64,000 nt of DNA, taken from assembly GCF_006346395.1 (NCBI RefSeq), contig NZ_VDMS01000001.1, positions 62,001 to 126,000 on the forward strand. Direction: 5' to 3'. The position numbers were made by a program, and so were the translations under genes. This document shows, piece by piece, positions 26,389-35,483 of this stretch (positions within the stretch are counted from its first letter, which is position 1; every line of letters starts with the position of its first letter). This DNA comes from Nocardioides plantarum. Its GTDB lineage: Bacteria > Actinomycetota > Actinomycetes > Propionibacteriales > Nocardioidaceae. The notes beneath the pieces were generated by a model, which did no database searches, was not told the DNA's origin, and was given only the letters and a program-made list of their open reading frames with translations.

Positions 26389-27593
26389 CAGCAGCGGTCG
26401 GATTCGTTGTCGCAGTAGTCGCGCAGCTCCTGCTTGAGGCCCAGGAACTCGTCGTAGGTCTCGGCGAACTTGGTCTCGCCGGTGCCTAGGTTGACCGTGA
26501 CGTAGTAGAGCCAGTCGCCCTTGGCCGGCTTCGTCGCCGCCTCGAGGGCCGCACGGCTCGGGGTGGCGATCGCCCCGGGAGGCAGACCGACGTTGGTGTA
26601 GGTGTTGTAGGGGCTGTCGGCGACCTCGTCGATCTGGGCCTGCGTGAGCACCGCGACCCGCTCCTTGCGCGCGAAGTTGACCGTCGCGTCGAGCTGGAGC
26701 TTGCCGATCGTCTCGGCGGTCGGGTTCTCGAGCCGGTTGTAGATGACGCGGGCGATCTTGGCCTTGCCCTTCTCGTCGAGCAGGCTGCCCTCGGCCTCGA
26801 TGAGGCTGGCGATGGTGACCAGGTCGTGGGCGCTGTAGTCGAGCCGCTTGGCGGCCGAAGCGACGCCGAGCCTGCCGAGGGTCTGCTTGGTGCGCGAGAC
26901 CATGGCCGACAGGATCGCCGTGGCGTCGTCGTCGGGGAAGAACGTGTAGCTGCCCGGAGAGAGGTAGCCCTCGACGTCGCCCTCGGCCTGCGCGGGCAGC
27001 CCGAGCGACTCGGGGTCCTCGAGTGCGGCCTGGTACTGCCCACGGCTCACCCCGGTGTCCTTCGCGAGCAGCGAGACCACCTCGGAGACCCACTTGCCGG
27101 AGGTGAACGTGAACGACGTCCCCTCGGTCCTGCCGCTGACCAGGAGGTCGACCACGTCGGCGGCCTTCATCTCCTTCTTGAGCTGGTAGACGCCCTCGCC
27201 GATGCCGCGCGAGGCCGTGTCGGCCTCGGCGGCCTCCACGTAGGCCTTGCTCGAGGCGACCACGCCGAGCTCCTCGAGGTTGCGCCCCATCGCCGAGATC
27301 GAGTCGCCGGTGGACACCGTGAAGACCACCTCGCCGGTGCCCGGCCCGGAGTAGTCCTTGGCCTCGTCGGAGGCGAAGGGGTTCTTCAGGTCGATGCTGC
27401 GGACGAGGAAGAAGCCTCCGGCCGCGACCAGGGCCAGCACGATCAGGACCGGGAGGCACCCCGAGCGGCGCTTGCGCCCGCGGCGTCGTCCGCCGGCGGC
27501 GGAGCCACGGGGGGCCGCCGCCGCGGAGCCGCCGAGCAGGCCGTCGTCGTCATGGCTCCCGTGGTCGACCCCGTAGGGCTCGTGGTCAGACAT
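26388..27593 (-). CDS. mltG: Endolytic murein transglycosylase MltG
   Basis: Cleaves nascent peptidoglycan strands at the membrane. The 401-residue protein has a cytoplasmic basic/Gly-rich head, one membrane segment (VLIVLALVAAGGFFLV, about 49-64), a LysM-like domain and the YceG/MltG catalytic domain with the essential Glu in IASLIEAEGSLLDEK and the conserved SPYNTYTNVGLPPGAIATPS. EGYLSPGSYTF replaces the common EGYLFPDTY. ATG 27593 overlaps ruvX by eight bases. In this neighbourhood (alaS-ruvX-mltG-aroE) the order is conserved in actinobacteria. Confidence 0.96.
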   Translation of the reverse strand: MSDHEPYGVDHGSHDDDGLLGGSAAAAPRGSAAGGRRRGRKRRSGCLPVLIVLALVAAGGFFLVRSIDLKNPFASDEAKDYSGPGTGEVVFTVSTGDSISAMGRNLEELGVVASSKAYVEAAEADTASRGIGEGVYQLKKEMKAADVVDLLVSGRTEGTSFTFTSGKWVSEVVSLLAKDTGVSRGQYQAALEDPESLGLPAQAEGDVEGYLSPGSYTFFPDDDATAILSAMVSRTKQTLGRLGVASAAKRLDYSAHDLVTIASLIEAEGSLLDEKGKAKIARVIYNRLENPTAETIGKLQLDATVNFARKERVAVLTQAQIDEVADSPYNTYTNVGLPPGAIATPSRAALEAATKPAKGDWLYYVTVNLGTGETKFAETYDEFLGLKQELRDYCDNESDRC

Positions 27594-28095
27594 CGGGCTC
27601 CTCGGGCGGTGGGGACGTCGGCTGAATCGTCACGAGCTCCCCTGGGGGGAGCCCGGTGGCCCGCTCGGTGTCGAGCGCGTGCTGCAGGATCAGGACGGCC
27701 GCGGCCTGGTCGACCACCGCGCGTCGCTGGGCGCCCTTCGTGCCACGGTCGCGCAGCATAGCCTCCGCCGAGACGGTGGTCAGCCGCTCGTCGACCAGGC
27801 GCACCGGGAGCGGGGCCACCGAGGTGGCGAGCTTGAGGGCCCACTCCCGCGTCTTGAGCGCCGCCGGTCCCTCCCTGCCGGACAGCGAGCGCGGCAGCCC
27901 GACGACCACCTCGAGGACGCCAGGGCCGGCCGAGTCGTCGGCGATCGCGCGCAGGATCTGACGGATCCGCTTCAGGTCGCCCTGGCCGCGTCGTACGGTC
28001 TCGACGGGGGTGGCCAGGAACCCCGACGGGTCACTGCGCGCGACGCCGATCCGGGCGTCACCCGGGTCGATGCCGAGCCGCGGGCCCGGCCTCAT
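27586..28095 (-). CDS. ruvX: RuvX/YqgF-type putative Holliday junction resolvase / RNase
   Basis: A 169-residue RNase H-fold protein: LGIDPGDARIGVARSD at the start, LEVVVGLPRSLSG and VRLVDERLTTVSAEAML, and acidic VVDQAAAVLILQHAL at the end. The family is linked to 16S pre-rRNA 5' processing in Escherichia coli and to Holliday junction resolution by analogy. I start at ATG 28095, just past the alaS stop, because the longer frame runs back through alaS. The C-terminal 20 residues are Pro/Glu-rich. Confidence 0.95.
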   Translation of the reverse strand: MRPGPRLGIDPGDARIGVARSDPSGFLATPVETVRRGQGDLKRIRQILRAIADDSAGPGVLEVVVGLPRSLSGREGPAALKTREWALKLATSVAPLPVRLVDERLTTVSAEAMLRDRGTKGAQRRAVVDQAAAVLILQHALDTERATGLPPGELVTIQPTSPPPEEPDV

Positions 28096-28105
28096 CGGGT
28101 CGGCC

Positions 28106-30805
28106 TCAAGAGCCGCTCGAGGCGACGGCGGCGCGCACCGCGGCGAGCGCCTCGTCGAGGCGCGAGGTGTCGGTGCCGCCGCCCTGCGCGACGTCGGCCT
28201 TGCCGCCACCCTTGCCGCCGACGAACGGGCCGACCGCGCGCACGAGGTCGTTGGCGCTGAGCCCCCTGGCCTGCGCGGACTCGTTGAGCGCCGCCACCAC
28301 CGACACCTTGCCGTCGGCGGCGCCGATCACGACGACCGCCGCCGGCTGGTCGCCGGCGAGCCGGCCGCGCACGTCGAGGGCCAGGGTGCGTACGTCGCCC
28401 CCGCCGGCCCCGTCGACGCGGTGCGCCACGACCCGGACGCCGCCGACGTCGACCGCGGAGGCCGCGAGCTCGGCGCCGCCCGACAGCAGCTGCTGCAGGC
28501 GCGCCCTCTCGATCTCCTTCTCGGCCGACCGGAGCCGGTCGACGAGGTCGGCGACCCGCGGGACGAGGTCCTGCGGCTGGATCTTGAGCAGGCTGGTGAG
28601 CTGGCCGACGACGTCGCGCTCGCGCGCGAGGTAGTTGAAGCCCTCGACGCCGGTGAACGCCTCGATGCGGCGGTTGCCCGAGCCGACCGACGCCTCGCCG
28701 GTGACCACGAGGGTGCCGATCTGCGAGGCGTGGTCGACGTGGGTGCCGCCGCAGAGCTCGCGCGACCAGGGACCGCCGATCTCGACGACCCGGACCTTGG
28801 TGTTGTCGTAGGTCTCGCCGAACAGCGCGACCGCGCCCCAGTCCTTGGCCTGCTCGAGCGTCATGTACTGCCAGCCGACGGGCAGGTCGGCGCGCAGCGC
28901 CTCGTTGGAGACCCGCTCGATGTCCTTGACCTGCTCGGGGCTCAGCCCGGTGGTCCAGCCGAAGTCGAGGCGCAGGTAGCCGGGCCGGTTGTAGGACCCG
29001 GACTGCAGGGCGCTGGGCCCGAGCACCTGGCGCAGTGCGGCGTGGACGACGTGGGTGCCGGAGTGGGCCTGGCGCGCACCGGTGCGCCAGTCGGGGTCGA
29101 CCTGCGCGTGCAGGAGCGCGGCGTCGGCGGGCAGCTCGCCGTCGACGACGCGCACCTGGTGCACGACCAGACCCTTGATCGGCCGCTGGACGTCGACGAC
29201 CTCGAGGCGTCCGCCGTCGAACTCGATGATGCCGGCATCGGCCGCCTGGCCGCCGGACTCGGCGTAGAAGGGCGTGCGGTCGAGCACGATCTCGCCGACC
29301 TCGCCGTTGCCGAGGGATGTCACCGCGACGCCCTCGCGCAACAGCGCCAGCGGGCGCGACTCGGTCTCGAGCGTCTCGTAGGCCAGCCACTCGGTGGGTC
29401 CGTGCGCGTCGAGGACGGCCCGGTAGGCAGCAGTGTCGGCGTGCTGGCCGCGCTTGCTGCGTGCGTCGGCCTTGGCCCGCTCCCGCTGCTCGGCCATCAG
29501 GCTCCGGAACCCGTCCTCGTCGACCGACAGACCGGCCTCGGCGGCCATCTCCAGCGTCAGGTCGATCGGGAAGCCGAAGGTGTCGTGCAGCTGGAACGCC
29601 TCGGGCCCCGCGATCGCCGCGCCCCCGGACTGCTTCACGCGGCTGGCGGCCTGGTCGAACATCGTGGTGCCGGCCTGCAGCGTCTTGCGGAAGGTCTCCT
29701 CCTCGGCGTACGCGACCCGCGAGATGCGCTCCCAGTCGGTGTGCAGGTCGGTGTAGGTCTCGCCCATCTTGTCGCGGCTGATCGGGAGCAGCTCGGGCAG
29801 CGACGGCTCGTCGTAGCCCAGCAGGCGCATCGACCGGACCGCGCGGCGCAGCAGGCGGCGCAGCACGTAGCCGCGCGCCTCGTTGCCCGGGGTCACTCCG
29901 TCGCTGATGAGCATCATCGAGCTGCGCACGTGGTCGGCGACGACCCGGAACCGGACGTCGTCGACGGGGTCGGCGCCGTAGGCCCGGCCGGTGAGCTCCA
30001 TGGCGCGCTCGATGACCGGGAACATCACGTCGATCTCGTACATGTTCTGCTTGCCCTGCAGCAGCAGCGCGATCCGCTCCAGGCCCATGCCCGTGTCGAT
30101 GTTCTTCTTGGGCAGCGACCCCGCGATGTCGAAGTCCTCCTTGGAGCGCACCGCGCTGAGCTCGTCCTGCATGAAGACGAGGTTCCAGATCTCCAGCAGC
30201 CGGTCCTCCAGCGCGAACGGCATGTCGGGACCGAGCGACGCGGGGTCGAAGTCGGGGCCGAAGTCGGGGCCGCGGTCGTAGAGGATCTCCGAGCACGGAC
30301 CACCGGGACCCGGCACGCCCATCGACCAGTAGTTCTCCTTGCGTCCGAGCTTGAGGATGCGGTGCTCGGGCAGGCCGGTCACCTTGGTCCACAGGGCCAG
30401 CGCCTCGTCGTCGCCGTCGAGGATGGAGGGGTAGAGCCTGGACTCCTCCAGGCCCCAGCCGCCGTCGGCCTGCGACTTCGTGACCAGGTCCCAGGCGAGC
30501 TCGATGGCCCGCTCCTTGAAGTAGTCGCCGAAGGAGAAGTTGCCGCACATCTCGAAGAACGTGCCGTGCCGCGTGGTCTTGCCGACGTCCTCGATGTCGG
30601 GGGTGCGGATGCACTTCTGCACGCTCGTCGCGGTGTCGTACGGCGGCGTCTCCTGGCCCAGGAAGTAGGGCTTGAACGGCACCATGCCCGCGTTGACGAA
30701 CAGCAGGTTGGGGTCGTCGAGCAACAGCGAGGCCGAGGGGACGGGGGTGTGCCCGGCGGCCTGGAAGTGCGCCACGAACCTCCGTCGGATCTCCGCGGTG
30801 TCCAT
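28106..30805 (-). CDS. alaS: Alanyl-tRNA synthetase
   Basis: Full-length 899-residue class II synthetase: N-terminal aminoacylation core (FVAHFQAAGHTPVPSASLL, CIRTPDIEDVGKTTRHGTFFEM), tRNA recognition region, editing domain with zinc/editing ligands in SGTHVVHAAL and CGGTHVDHASQIG, and a C-terminal DHHA1-like oligomerisation domain ending GGKGGGKADVAQGGG. ATG 30805 directly abuts the stop of the small upstream gene. No T-box leader is visible. It lies inside the block starting at 31592. Confidence 0.98.
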   Translation of the reverse strand: MDTAEIRRRFVAHFQAAGHTPVPSASLLLDDPNLLFVNAGMVPFKPYFLGQETPPYDTATSVQKCIRTPDIEDVGKTTRHGTFFEMCGNFSFGDYFKERAIELAWDLVTKSQADGGWGLEESRLYPSILDGDDEALALWTKVTGLPEHRILKLGRKENYWSMGVPGPGGPCSEILYDRGPDFGPDFDPASLGPDMPFALEDRLLEIWNLVFMQDELSAVRSKEDFDIAGSLPKKNIDTGMGLERIALLLQGKQNMYEIDVMFPVIERAMELTGRAYGADPVDDVRFRVVADHVRSSMMLISDGVTPGNEARGYVLRRLLRRAVRSMRLLGYDEPSLPELLPISRDKMGETYTDLHTDWERISRVAYAEEETFRKTLQAGTTMFDQAASRVKQSGGAAIAGPEAFQLHDTFGFPIDLTLEMAAEAGLSVDEDGFRSLMAEQRERAKADARSKRGQHADTAAYRAVLDAHGPTEWLAYETLETESRPLALLREGVAVTSLGNGEVGEIVLDRTPFYAESGGQAADAGIIEFDGGRLEVVDVQRPIKGLVVHQVRVVDGELPADAALLHAQVDPDWRTGARQAHSGTHVVHAALRQVLGPSALQSGSYNRPGYLRLDFGWTTGLSPEQVKDIERVSNEALRADLPVGWQYMTLEQAKDWGAVALFGETYDNTKVRVVEIGGPWSRELCGGTHVDHASQIGTLVVTGEASVGSGNRRIEAFTGVEGFNYLARERDVVGQLTSLLKIQPQDLVPRVADLVDRLRSAEKEIERARLQQLLSGGAELAASAVDVGGVRVVAHRVDGAGGGDVRTLALDVRGRLAGDQPAAVVVIGAADGKVSVVAALNESAQARGLSANDLVRAVGPFVGGKGGGKADVAQGGGTDTSRLDEALAAVRAAVASSGS

Positions 30806-31080
30806 CAGCTGCTGCCTGCTTCCTTCTCGATGCTTCTCGGTGTGGGGGTGTCCAGCTCGCGGTGCTCATGGAGCGCCAGGCCCATCCGCTCGCGCAACTG
30901 GGATTCGGTGTCGGCCTTGCCCTGGGCGACCTCGTCGCGGAACATCCGCAGGCCCACCACGGCGGCGCCCACGCGGTCCTGCAGGCCGTCGACGGTGAGC
31001 ACCTCGGCGGCGCGACGGGCGCGGACGGCGGCGTAGAGCCCGGCCCCGGCCCCCGCGGCGAACCACAGGGTCCGGCTCAT
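30805..31080 (-). CDS. DUF6167-like small protein between ORF171 and alaS
   Basis: A 91-residue protein starting MSRTLWFAAGAGAGLYAAVRARR, one probable membrane segment, then an amphipathic, charged region (RMFRDEVAQGKADTESQLRER). Small proteins of this kind occur just before alaS in many actinobacteria; function unknown. The ATG overlaps the preceding stop by four bases and its own stop shares a base with alaS. Confidence 0.85.
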   Translation of the reverse strand: MSRTLWFAAGAGAGLYAAVRARRAAEVLTVDGLQDRVGAAVVGLRMFRDEVAQGKADTESQLRERMGLALHEHRELDTPTPRSIEKEAGSS

Positions 31081-31592
31081 GCCGCGTTCTCCACGGCACC
31101 ACGCTGGCGTGCGTCGTACTCGCGCTTGGCCTGACGCAGGTCGGCCCGCCGCTGCTTGCGCGCCCGCTTGACCTCGCGCTTCATCTCGAACCGGATCCGG
31201 TGCCGCGCCTCGGGCGCGAGCGCGCGCCGCAGGCCGGCGGCCAGCGAGGCCGCCTGGACGACACCCTCGCGCAGCACCAGGTCGGCGAACAGCGGAGCCG
31301 GTACGACGGGGGCCGGCTCGTCGGACTCCCCCGGCCCGGTCTCGCGGCCGAGCATGGTGACGACGTACTCGGTCTCGTCGGCGCGGACCGCGGGTGCGGG
31401 CTCGGCGAGCCGCTGCTCGATCGCCTCGACCTGCAGGGCCAGCGCGGCCGCGTCGGCGCGCGCCCCCTCGAGCGCCGCGGTGTGGCGCGACCGGGTCCGC
31501 ACCAGCGCGAGCACGAGCACGACGACGAGGACGGCCAGCACCGCAAGGGCCGCGAGCACGACCCAACCGGGCACGCTCCACTCGTCGGTCAT
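31077..31592 (-). CDS. Single-pass membrane protein of unknown function, first gene of the alaS block
   Basis: A 171-residue protein with an N-terminal membrane anchor (WVVLAALAVLAVLVVVLVLAL, about 10-30), a probable coiled coil (about 38-65), a middle acidic/proline part and a strongly basic C-terminus (FEMKREVKRARKQRRADLR). No family recognised. TAGGGT at 31606..31601 lies eight bases before ATG, with no Shine-Dalgarno sequence, so the transcript may be leaderless and may run from here through aroQ. Confidence 0.82.
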   Translation of the reverse strand: MTDEWSVPGWVVLAALAVLAVLVVVLVLALVRTRSRHTAALEGARADAAALALQVEAIEQRLAEPAPAVRADETEYVVTMLGRETGPGESDEPAPVVPAPLFADLVLREGVVQAASLAAGLRRALAPEARHRIRFEMKREVKRARKQRRADLRQAKREYDARQRGAVENAA

Positions 31593-31600
31593 GGAACAGA

Positions 31601-31606
31601 ACCCTA
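31601..31606 (-). promoter_or_regulatory. -10 box at the head of the alaS-aro block
   Basis: TAGGGT on the minus strand, eight bases before the ATG at 31592, giving a leader of zero to two bases. Confidence 0.55.
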
Positions 31607-31638
31607 CCGACCCTTCGAGGCTCGCTCCGCTCGCACCT

Positions 31639-31737
31639 CAGGGACCGCCCTCCGAGGCCCGGACCGCGAGCCAGGGACCGCCCTCCGAGGCTCGGACCGC
31701 GAGCCAGGGACCGCCCTCCGAGGCTCGGACCGCCAGT
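31639..31737. repeat. Three tandem 33-bp repeats
   Basis: Units begin at 31639, 31672 and 31705, each reading CAGGGACCGCCCTCCGAGGC... with only one or a few base differences, and a fourth partial unit (CAGGGACTT) begins at 31738 inside the end of rarA. The stop codon of rarA lies at the 31737-31739 junction. The flanking CTTCGAGGCTCGCTCCGCTC (31614 on) belongs to a repeat style common between genes here. No coding role is likely, though 33 bases keep a frame open on the plus strand. Confidence 0.9.
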
Positions 31738-33146
31738 CAGGGACTTCCCCGGATGATCCGCCGGACCCGCTCCCAGCGCTCCTTGATCGCGGACTCGGCC
31801 CCGATCTCCTTGGGGCGGTAGTAGGCCGCCTCGGCGATGACGTCGGGGGCGTACTGCTGCTCGGCGATGCCGTAGGGCTCGTCGTGGCTGTAGGTGTAGC
31901 TGGTGCCGTGACCCAGGTCCTTGGAGCCCGCGTAGTGCGCGTCGCGCAGGTGGGGCGGGACGGTCCCGACCTTGCCGGCGCGGACGTCGGCGCGCGAGGC
32001 CGCCAGGGCCAGCGTGACCGCGTTGGACTTGGGCGCCACCGCGAGCGCGATCACCGCGTGGGCGAGGTTGAAGGCTGCCTCGGGCATGCCGATCAGCTGG
32101 ACGGCCTGGGCGGCGGCGACCGCGGTCTGCAGGGCGGTCGGGTCGGCCAGCCCGATGTCCTCCGAGGCCAGGATGACCAGGCGCCGGGCGATGAAGCGCG
32201 GGTCCTCCCCCGCCTCGATCATCCGGGCCAGGTAGTGCATCGCGGCGTCGGCGTCGGACCCGCGGATCGACTTGATGAAGGCGCTGGTGATGTCGTAGTG
32301 CTGGTCGCCCTGCCGGTCGTAGCGCACCGCGGCCCGGTCCACGGCGGTCTCGGCGGTCTCCAGGTCGATCTGCGCCGAGCCGCGGGCCGTCGCGGCGCCG
32401 GCCGCCGCCTCGAGGTAGGTCAGGGACCGCCGGGCGTCACCGCCGGCCAGGCGCACCAGGTGGTCGAGGGCCTCGTCGTCGATCTCGAAGGCCCCGCCCA
32501 GCCCCCGCTCGGCGTCGGCCAGGGCGGAGTGCATGACCGAGCGGACGTCGTCGTCGGTCAACGACTCCAGGCGCAGCAGCAGGCTGCGCGACAGCAGCGG
32601 CGAGATCACCGAGAAGAACGGGTTCTCGGTCGTGGCGGCGACCAGGGTCACCCACCGGTTCTCGACGCCGGGGAGCAGCGCGTCCTGCTGGGCCTTGCTG
32701 AAGCGGTGCACCTCGTCGACGAACAGCACCGTCTCGGCCCCGGTGCGGACCAGGGCGTTGCGGGCGGTGTCGATCGCGGCCCGCACGTCCTTGACCCCGG
32801 CGGACACCGCCGAGACCTCGACGAACCGGCGCCCGGTCTGGCGCGACAGGATCGAGGCGATCGTCGTCTTGCCGGTGCCGGGCGGACCCCAGAGCAGCAG
32901 CGACATCGACTGGTCGCCCTCGATCAGCTGGTGCAGCGGCGAGCCCGGGGCGCGCAACTGGGCCTGGCCGGCGAGCTCGTCGAGGGTGCGCGGACGCATC
33001 CGTACGGCGAGCGGCGCCGACGCGTGGCCGGCCGAGGAGAGCGACCCCCCGCCCCCTGCTGCCGGCGGCAGGTCCCGAGCGGGCAGGCTGCCGGTCGACC
33101 CGGCCCCCGGAGCGGGGTCCGGGAACAGGGCCTCAGGCTCGTCCAA
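31737..33146 (-). CDS. rarA: Replication-associated recombination protein A (RarA/MgsA AAA+ ATPase)
   Basis: Clamp-loader-like AAA+ ATPase acting at stalled forks. The 469-residue protein has [12 protein letters not shown], Walker [13 protein letters not shown], Walker [13 protein letters not shown], sensor [12 protein letters not shown] and the long C-terminal RarA domain ([31 protein letters not shown]). A Gly/Pro/Ser-rich N-terminal extension (about 45 residues) precedes the core. The start appears to be TTG 33146, inside the end of oppF, with GAGG upstream; no better start exists. So rarA seems to be translated as the last gene of the opp transcript. Confidence 0.95.
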   Translation of the reverse strand: MDEPEALFPDPAPGAGSTGSLPARDLPPAAGGGGSLSSAGHASAPLAVRMRPRTLDELAGQAQLRAPGSPLHQLIEGDQSMSLLLWGPPGTGKTTIASILSRQTGRRFVEVSAVSAGVKDVRAAIDTARNALVRTGAETVLFVDEVHRFSKAQQDALLPGVENRWVTLVAATTENPFFSVISPLLSRSLLLRLESLTDDDVRSVMHSALADAERGLGGAFEIDDEALDHLVRLAGGDARRSLTYLEAAAGAATARGSAQIDLETAETAVDRAAVRYDRQGDQHYDITSAFIKSIRGSDADAAMHYLARMIEAGEDPRFIARRLVILASEDIGLADPTALQTAVAAAQAVQLIGMPEAAFNLAHAVIALAVAPKSNAVTLALAASRADVRAGKVGTVPPHLRDAHYAGSKDLGHGTSYTYSHDEPYGIAEQQYAPDVIAEAAYYRPKEIGAESAIKERWERVRRIIRGSP

Positions 33147-34377
33147 ACGTCCTCGTGTCCAGGTCGAACCACGTGTCGGCGTAGCCGGGGATGGTGGTGA
33201 TCTCCTCCGACGGGGTCGAGCCCGGGTCGGGGCTGCCCTGGTGGTCGACGCCCAGCATCCGCGCGGTGATCGGCGTGTCCGGCGGCTGGTTGATCCGCCC
33301 CGGGAAGTGGCAGGCGACCTTCTGGCGCGGCCCGATCTGCAGCAGCGGCGGCTCGTGCTTGGCGCAGATCTCCTGCGCGATCGGGCAGCGGGTGCGGAAC
33401 CGGCAGCCCGACGGCGGGTTGATCGGGCTGGGCACGTCGCCGGTCAGCCGGATCCGCTCGCGGCGCCCACCGGTGGCGGCCTGCTTGATGTCGGGCACCG
33501 CCGACAGCAGCGCCTGCGTGTAGGGGTGGTGGGCGTTGTCGTAGATGCTGTTGCGGTCGCCGATCTCGACGATCTTGCCGAGGTACATCACCGCCACCTC
33601 GGGGCAGAAGTGGCGTACGACGGCGAGGTCGTGGGCGATGAACAGGAACGCCACCCCGAAGTCGCGCTGGATGTCCTGCAGGAGGTTGATCACCTGCGCC
33701 TGGATCGACACGTCGAGCGCGGACACCGGCTCGTCGGCCACCATCAGCTTCGGCTGCAGGGCCAGGGCACGCGCGATGCCGATGCGCTGGCGCTGACCGC
33801 CGGAGAACTCGTTGGGGTAGCGGTTGTAGTGCTCGGGGTTGAGACCCACGACCTGGAGCAGCTCCTGCACCCGCCCGAGGACCTTGTTCTTGGGCACCAC
33901 CTTGTGCACGCGCAGCGGGGTGCCGACGATCTGCCCGACGGTATGACGCGGGTTGAGCGAGCTGTAGGGGTCCTGGAAGATCATCTGCACCTCGCGGCGC
34001 AGCGGCTTCATCTCCTTCTCCGACAGCTGCGCGAGGTCGACGTCGCCGAAGCGCATCGAGCCGGTGGTCGGCTTGTAGAGCCGCGAGACGAGCCGACCGG
34101 TGGTCGACTTGCCGCAGCCGGACTCGCCGACCAGACCGAGCGAGCCGCCGGCCGGGACCTCGAAGGACAGGCCGTCGACGGCCTGGACGTCACCGATCTT
34201 GCGGCGGACCAGCCCGCCGGACATCACCGGGAAGTACATCCGCAGGTTGTCGACGGACAGCACCGGCTCGGCCGACGGGTCGAGCTGCGCGGCGGTGTGC
34301 GCGTTCTCGGCGACCGCAGTGAACGGGTCGTCCGGCACGCCCTTGTGCAGTCCTCCGGTGGACGGGGACTCGGTCAT
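33133..34377 (-). CDS. oppF: Oligopeptide ABC transporter ATP-binding protein OppF
   Basis: A 414-residue ABC ATPase: Walker [15 protein letters not shown]-loop [12 protein letters not shown], signature [16 protein letters not shown], Walker [14 protein letters not shown] and the C-terminal oligopeptide domain with the CRFRTRCP cysteine cluster. The ATG overlaps the oppD stop (ATGA). An extra C-terminal 45 residues follow the usual end. Works with OppD to power peptide import through OppB/OppC. Confidence 0.96.
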   Translation of the reverse strand: MTESPSTGGLHKGVPDDPFTAVAENAHTAAQLDPSAEPVLSVDNLRMYFPVMSGGLVRRKIGDVQAVDGLSFEVPAGGSLGLVGESGCGKSTTGRLVSRLYKPTTGSMRFGDVDLAQLSEKEMKPLRREVQMIFQDPYSSLNPRHTVGQIVGTPLRVHKVVPKNKVLGRVQELLQVVGLNPEHYNRYPNEFSGGQRQRIGIARALALQPKLMVADEPVSALDVSIQAQVINLLQDIQRDFGVAFLFIAHDLAVVRHFCPEVAVMYLGKIVEIGDRNSIYDNAHHPYTQALLSAVPDIKQAATGGRRERIRLTGDVPSPINPPSGCRFRTRCPIAQEICAKHEPPLLQIGPRQKVACHFPGRINQPPDTPITARMLGVDHQGSPDPGSTPSEEITTIPGYADTWFDLDTRTFGRA

Positions 34378-35483
34378 GACAGCTCCTCGGCGAGGGACGG
34401 CGCGATCTCCGGCAGCACCTCGGTGATGTAGATCGCCTCCGGGTCGGCCAGGTGGCAGCGCTTGAGGTGTGCGGGGTTCCTCGAGCCGGGCGACATCGGC
34501 GGCAGGGTCGTGGCGCACAGGTCGCCGGGCACCTTGTCCTTGTGGACACAGCGCGGCTCGAAGGCGCAGCCCTTCGGCGGGTTGAGCAGGCTCGGCGGGG
34601 TGCCGGGGATCGGGATCATCCGCGCGTCGGGGTCGGAGCTGATCTCGGGCACGCTCGACAGCAGGCCCCAGGTGTAGGGCATCTCGGGCCGGACCAGGAT
34701 GTCCTTGGTCGAGCCCTGCTCGACCGCGCGGCCGCCGTACATCACCAGCACGTCGTCGGCGATCTCGGCGATCACGCCGAGGTCGTGGGTGATCAGCACG
34801 ACGGCGGAGTTGTACTCGGCCTGCAGGTCCTGCAGCAGGTCGAGGATCTGGGCCTGGACGGTCACGTCGAGCGCGGTCGTCGGCTCGTCGGCGATCAGGA
34901 GCTTGGGGTTGTTGATCAGGCCCATCGCGATCATCACGCGCTGACGCATGCCGCCGGAGAACTGGTGCGGGAAGTTGTCCACGCGCCCGGCCGGCTCGGG
35001 GATACCGACCCGGTCGAGCATCTCGATGGCGCGCTTGCGCGTCTCGCGCCGGGTCGCGGAGGGGTGGTGGACCTTGTAGGCCTCCCCCAGCTGCGCGCCG
35101 ACCCGGTAGAACGGGTGCAGCGCCGCGAGGGCGTCCTGGAAGATCATCGCCATGGCGTTGCCGCGCAGCTGACGCAGCTTGCCCTCGGAGATGCCGACGA
35201 TCTCGGTGCCGCCGACCTTGATCGACCCGGTGATCTGGGCGGTCCGGGAGTCGTGCAGGCCGAGCACGGCCATGCTCGAGACCGACTTGCCCGAGCCCGA
35301 CTCACCGACGATGCCGAGGGTCTTGCCGAGCTCGACGGAGTAGCTCAGGTCGCTGACGGCCTGGACCAGCCCGTCGGCGGTGGGGAACCGCACCGTGAGG
35401 TCACTGACCTGGAGGTAGGGCTCACCGAGCTCGCCCTTGGCGAGGTGGGGAGACGAGGAGGAGCTGGACAGGAGTTCGCTCAT
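34374..35483 (-). CDS. oppD: Oligopeptide ABC transporter ATP-binding protein OppD
   Basis: A 369-residue ABC ATPase: Walker A GESGSGKSVSSMAVLGL, Q-loop IFQDALAALHP, signature FSGGMRQRVMIAMGL, Walker B LLIADEPTTALD, and the CAFEPRCVHKDK oligopeptide C-terminal domain. Ser-rich head (LLSSSSSSPH). ATG 35483 overlaps the oppB stop by four bases. Confidence 0.96.
   Translation of the reverse strand: MSELLSSSSSSPHLAKGELGEPYLQVSDLTVRFPTADGLVQAVSDLSYSVELGKTLGIVGESGSGKSVSSMAVLGLHDSRTAQITGSIKVGGTEIVGISEGKLRQLRGNAMAMIFQDALAALHPFYRVGAQLGEAYKVHHPSATRRETRKRAIEMLDRVGIPEPAGRVDNFPHQFSGGMRQRVMIAMGLINNPKLLIADEPTTALDVTVQAQILDLLQDLQAEYNSAVVLITHDLGVIAEIADDVLVMYGGRAVEQGSTKDILVRPEMPYTWGLLSSVPEISSDPDARMIPIPGTPPSLLNPPKGCAFEPRCVHKDKVPGDLCATTLPPMSPGSRNPAHLKRCHLADPEAIYITEVLPEIAPSLAEELS

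Noticed and set aside
25567..27459. 630-residue frame with AroE at the C-terminus
   Set aside because: The N-terminal half is an out-of-frame reading of mltG; ATG 26388 is the natural AroE start.
28010..31036. 1008-residue plus-strand open frame
   Set aside because: It is the reverse of alaS, a common artefact in GC-rich DNA.
30806..31080. A T-box or other tRNA-sensing leader before alaS
   Set aside because: alaS directly abuts a coding gene; there is no leader DNA. hisS and aspS likewise have none.
31639..31737. A CRISPR array
   Set aside because: The three 33-bp units are directly adjacent with no spacers and no cas genes lie nearby.
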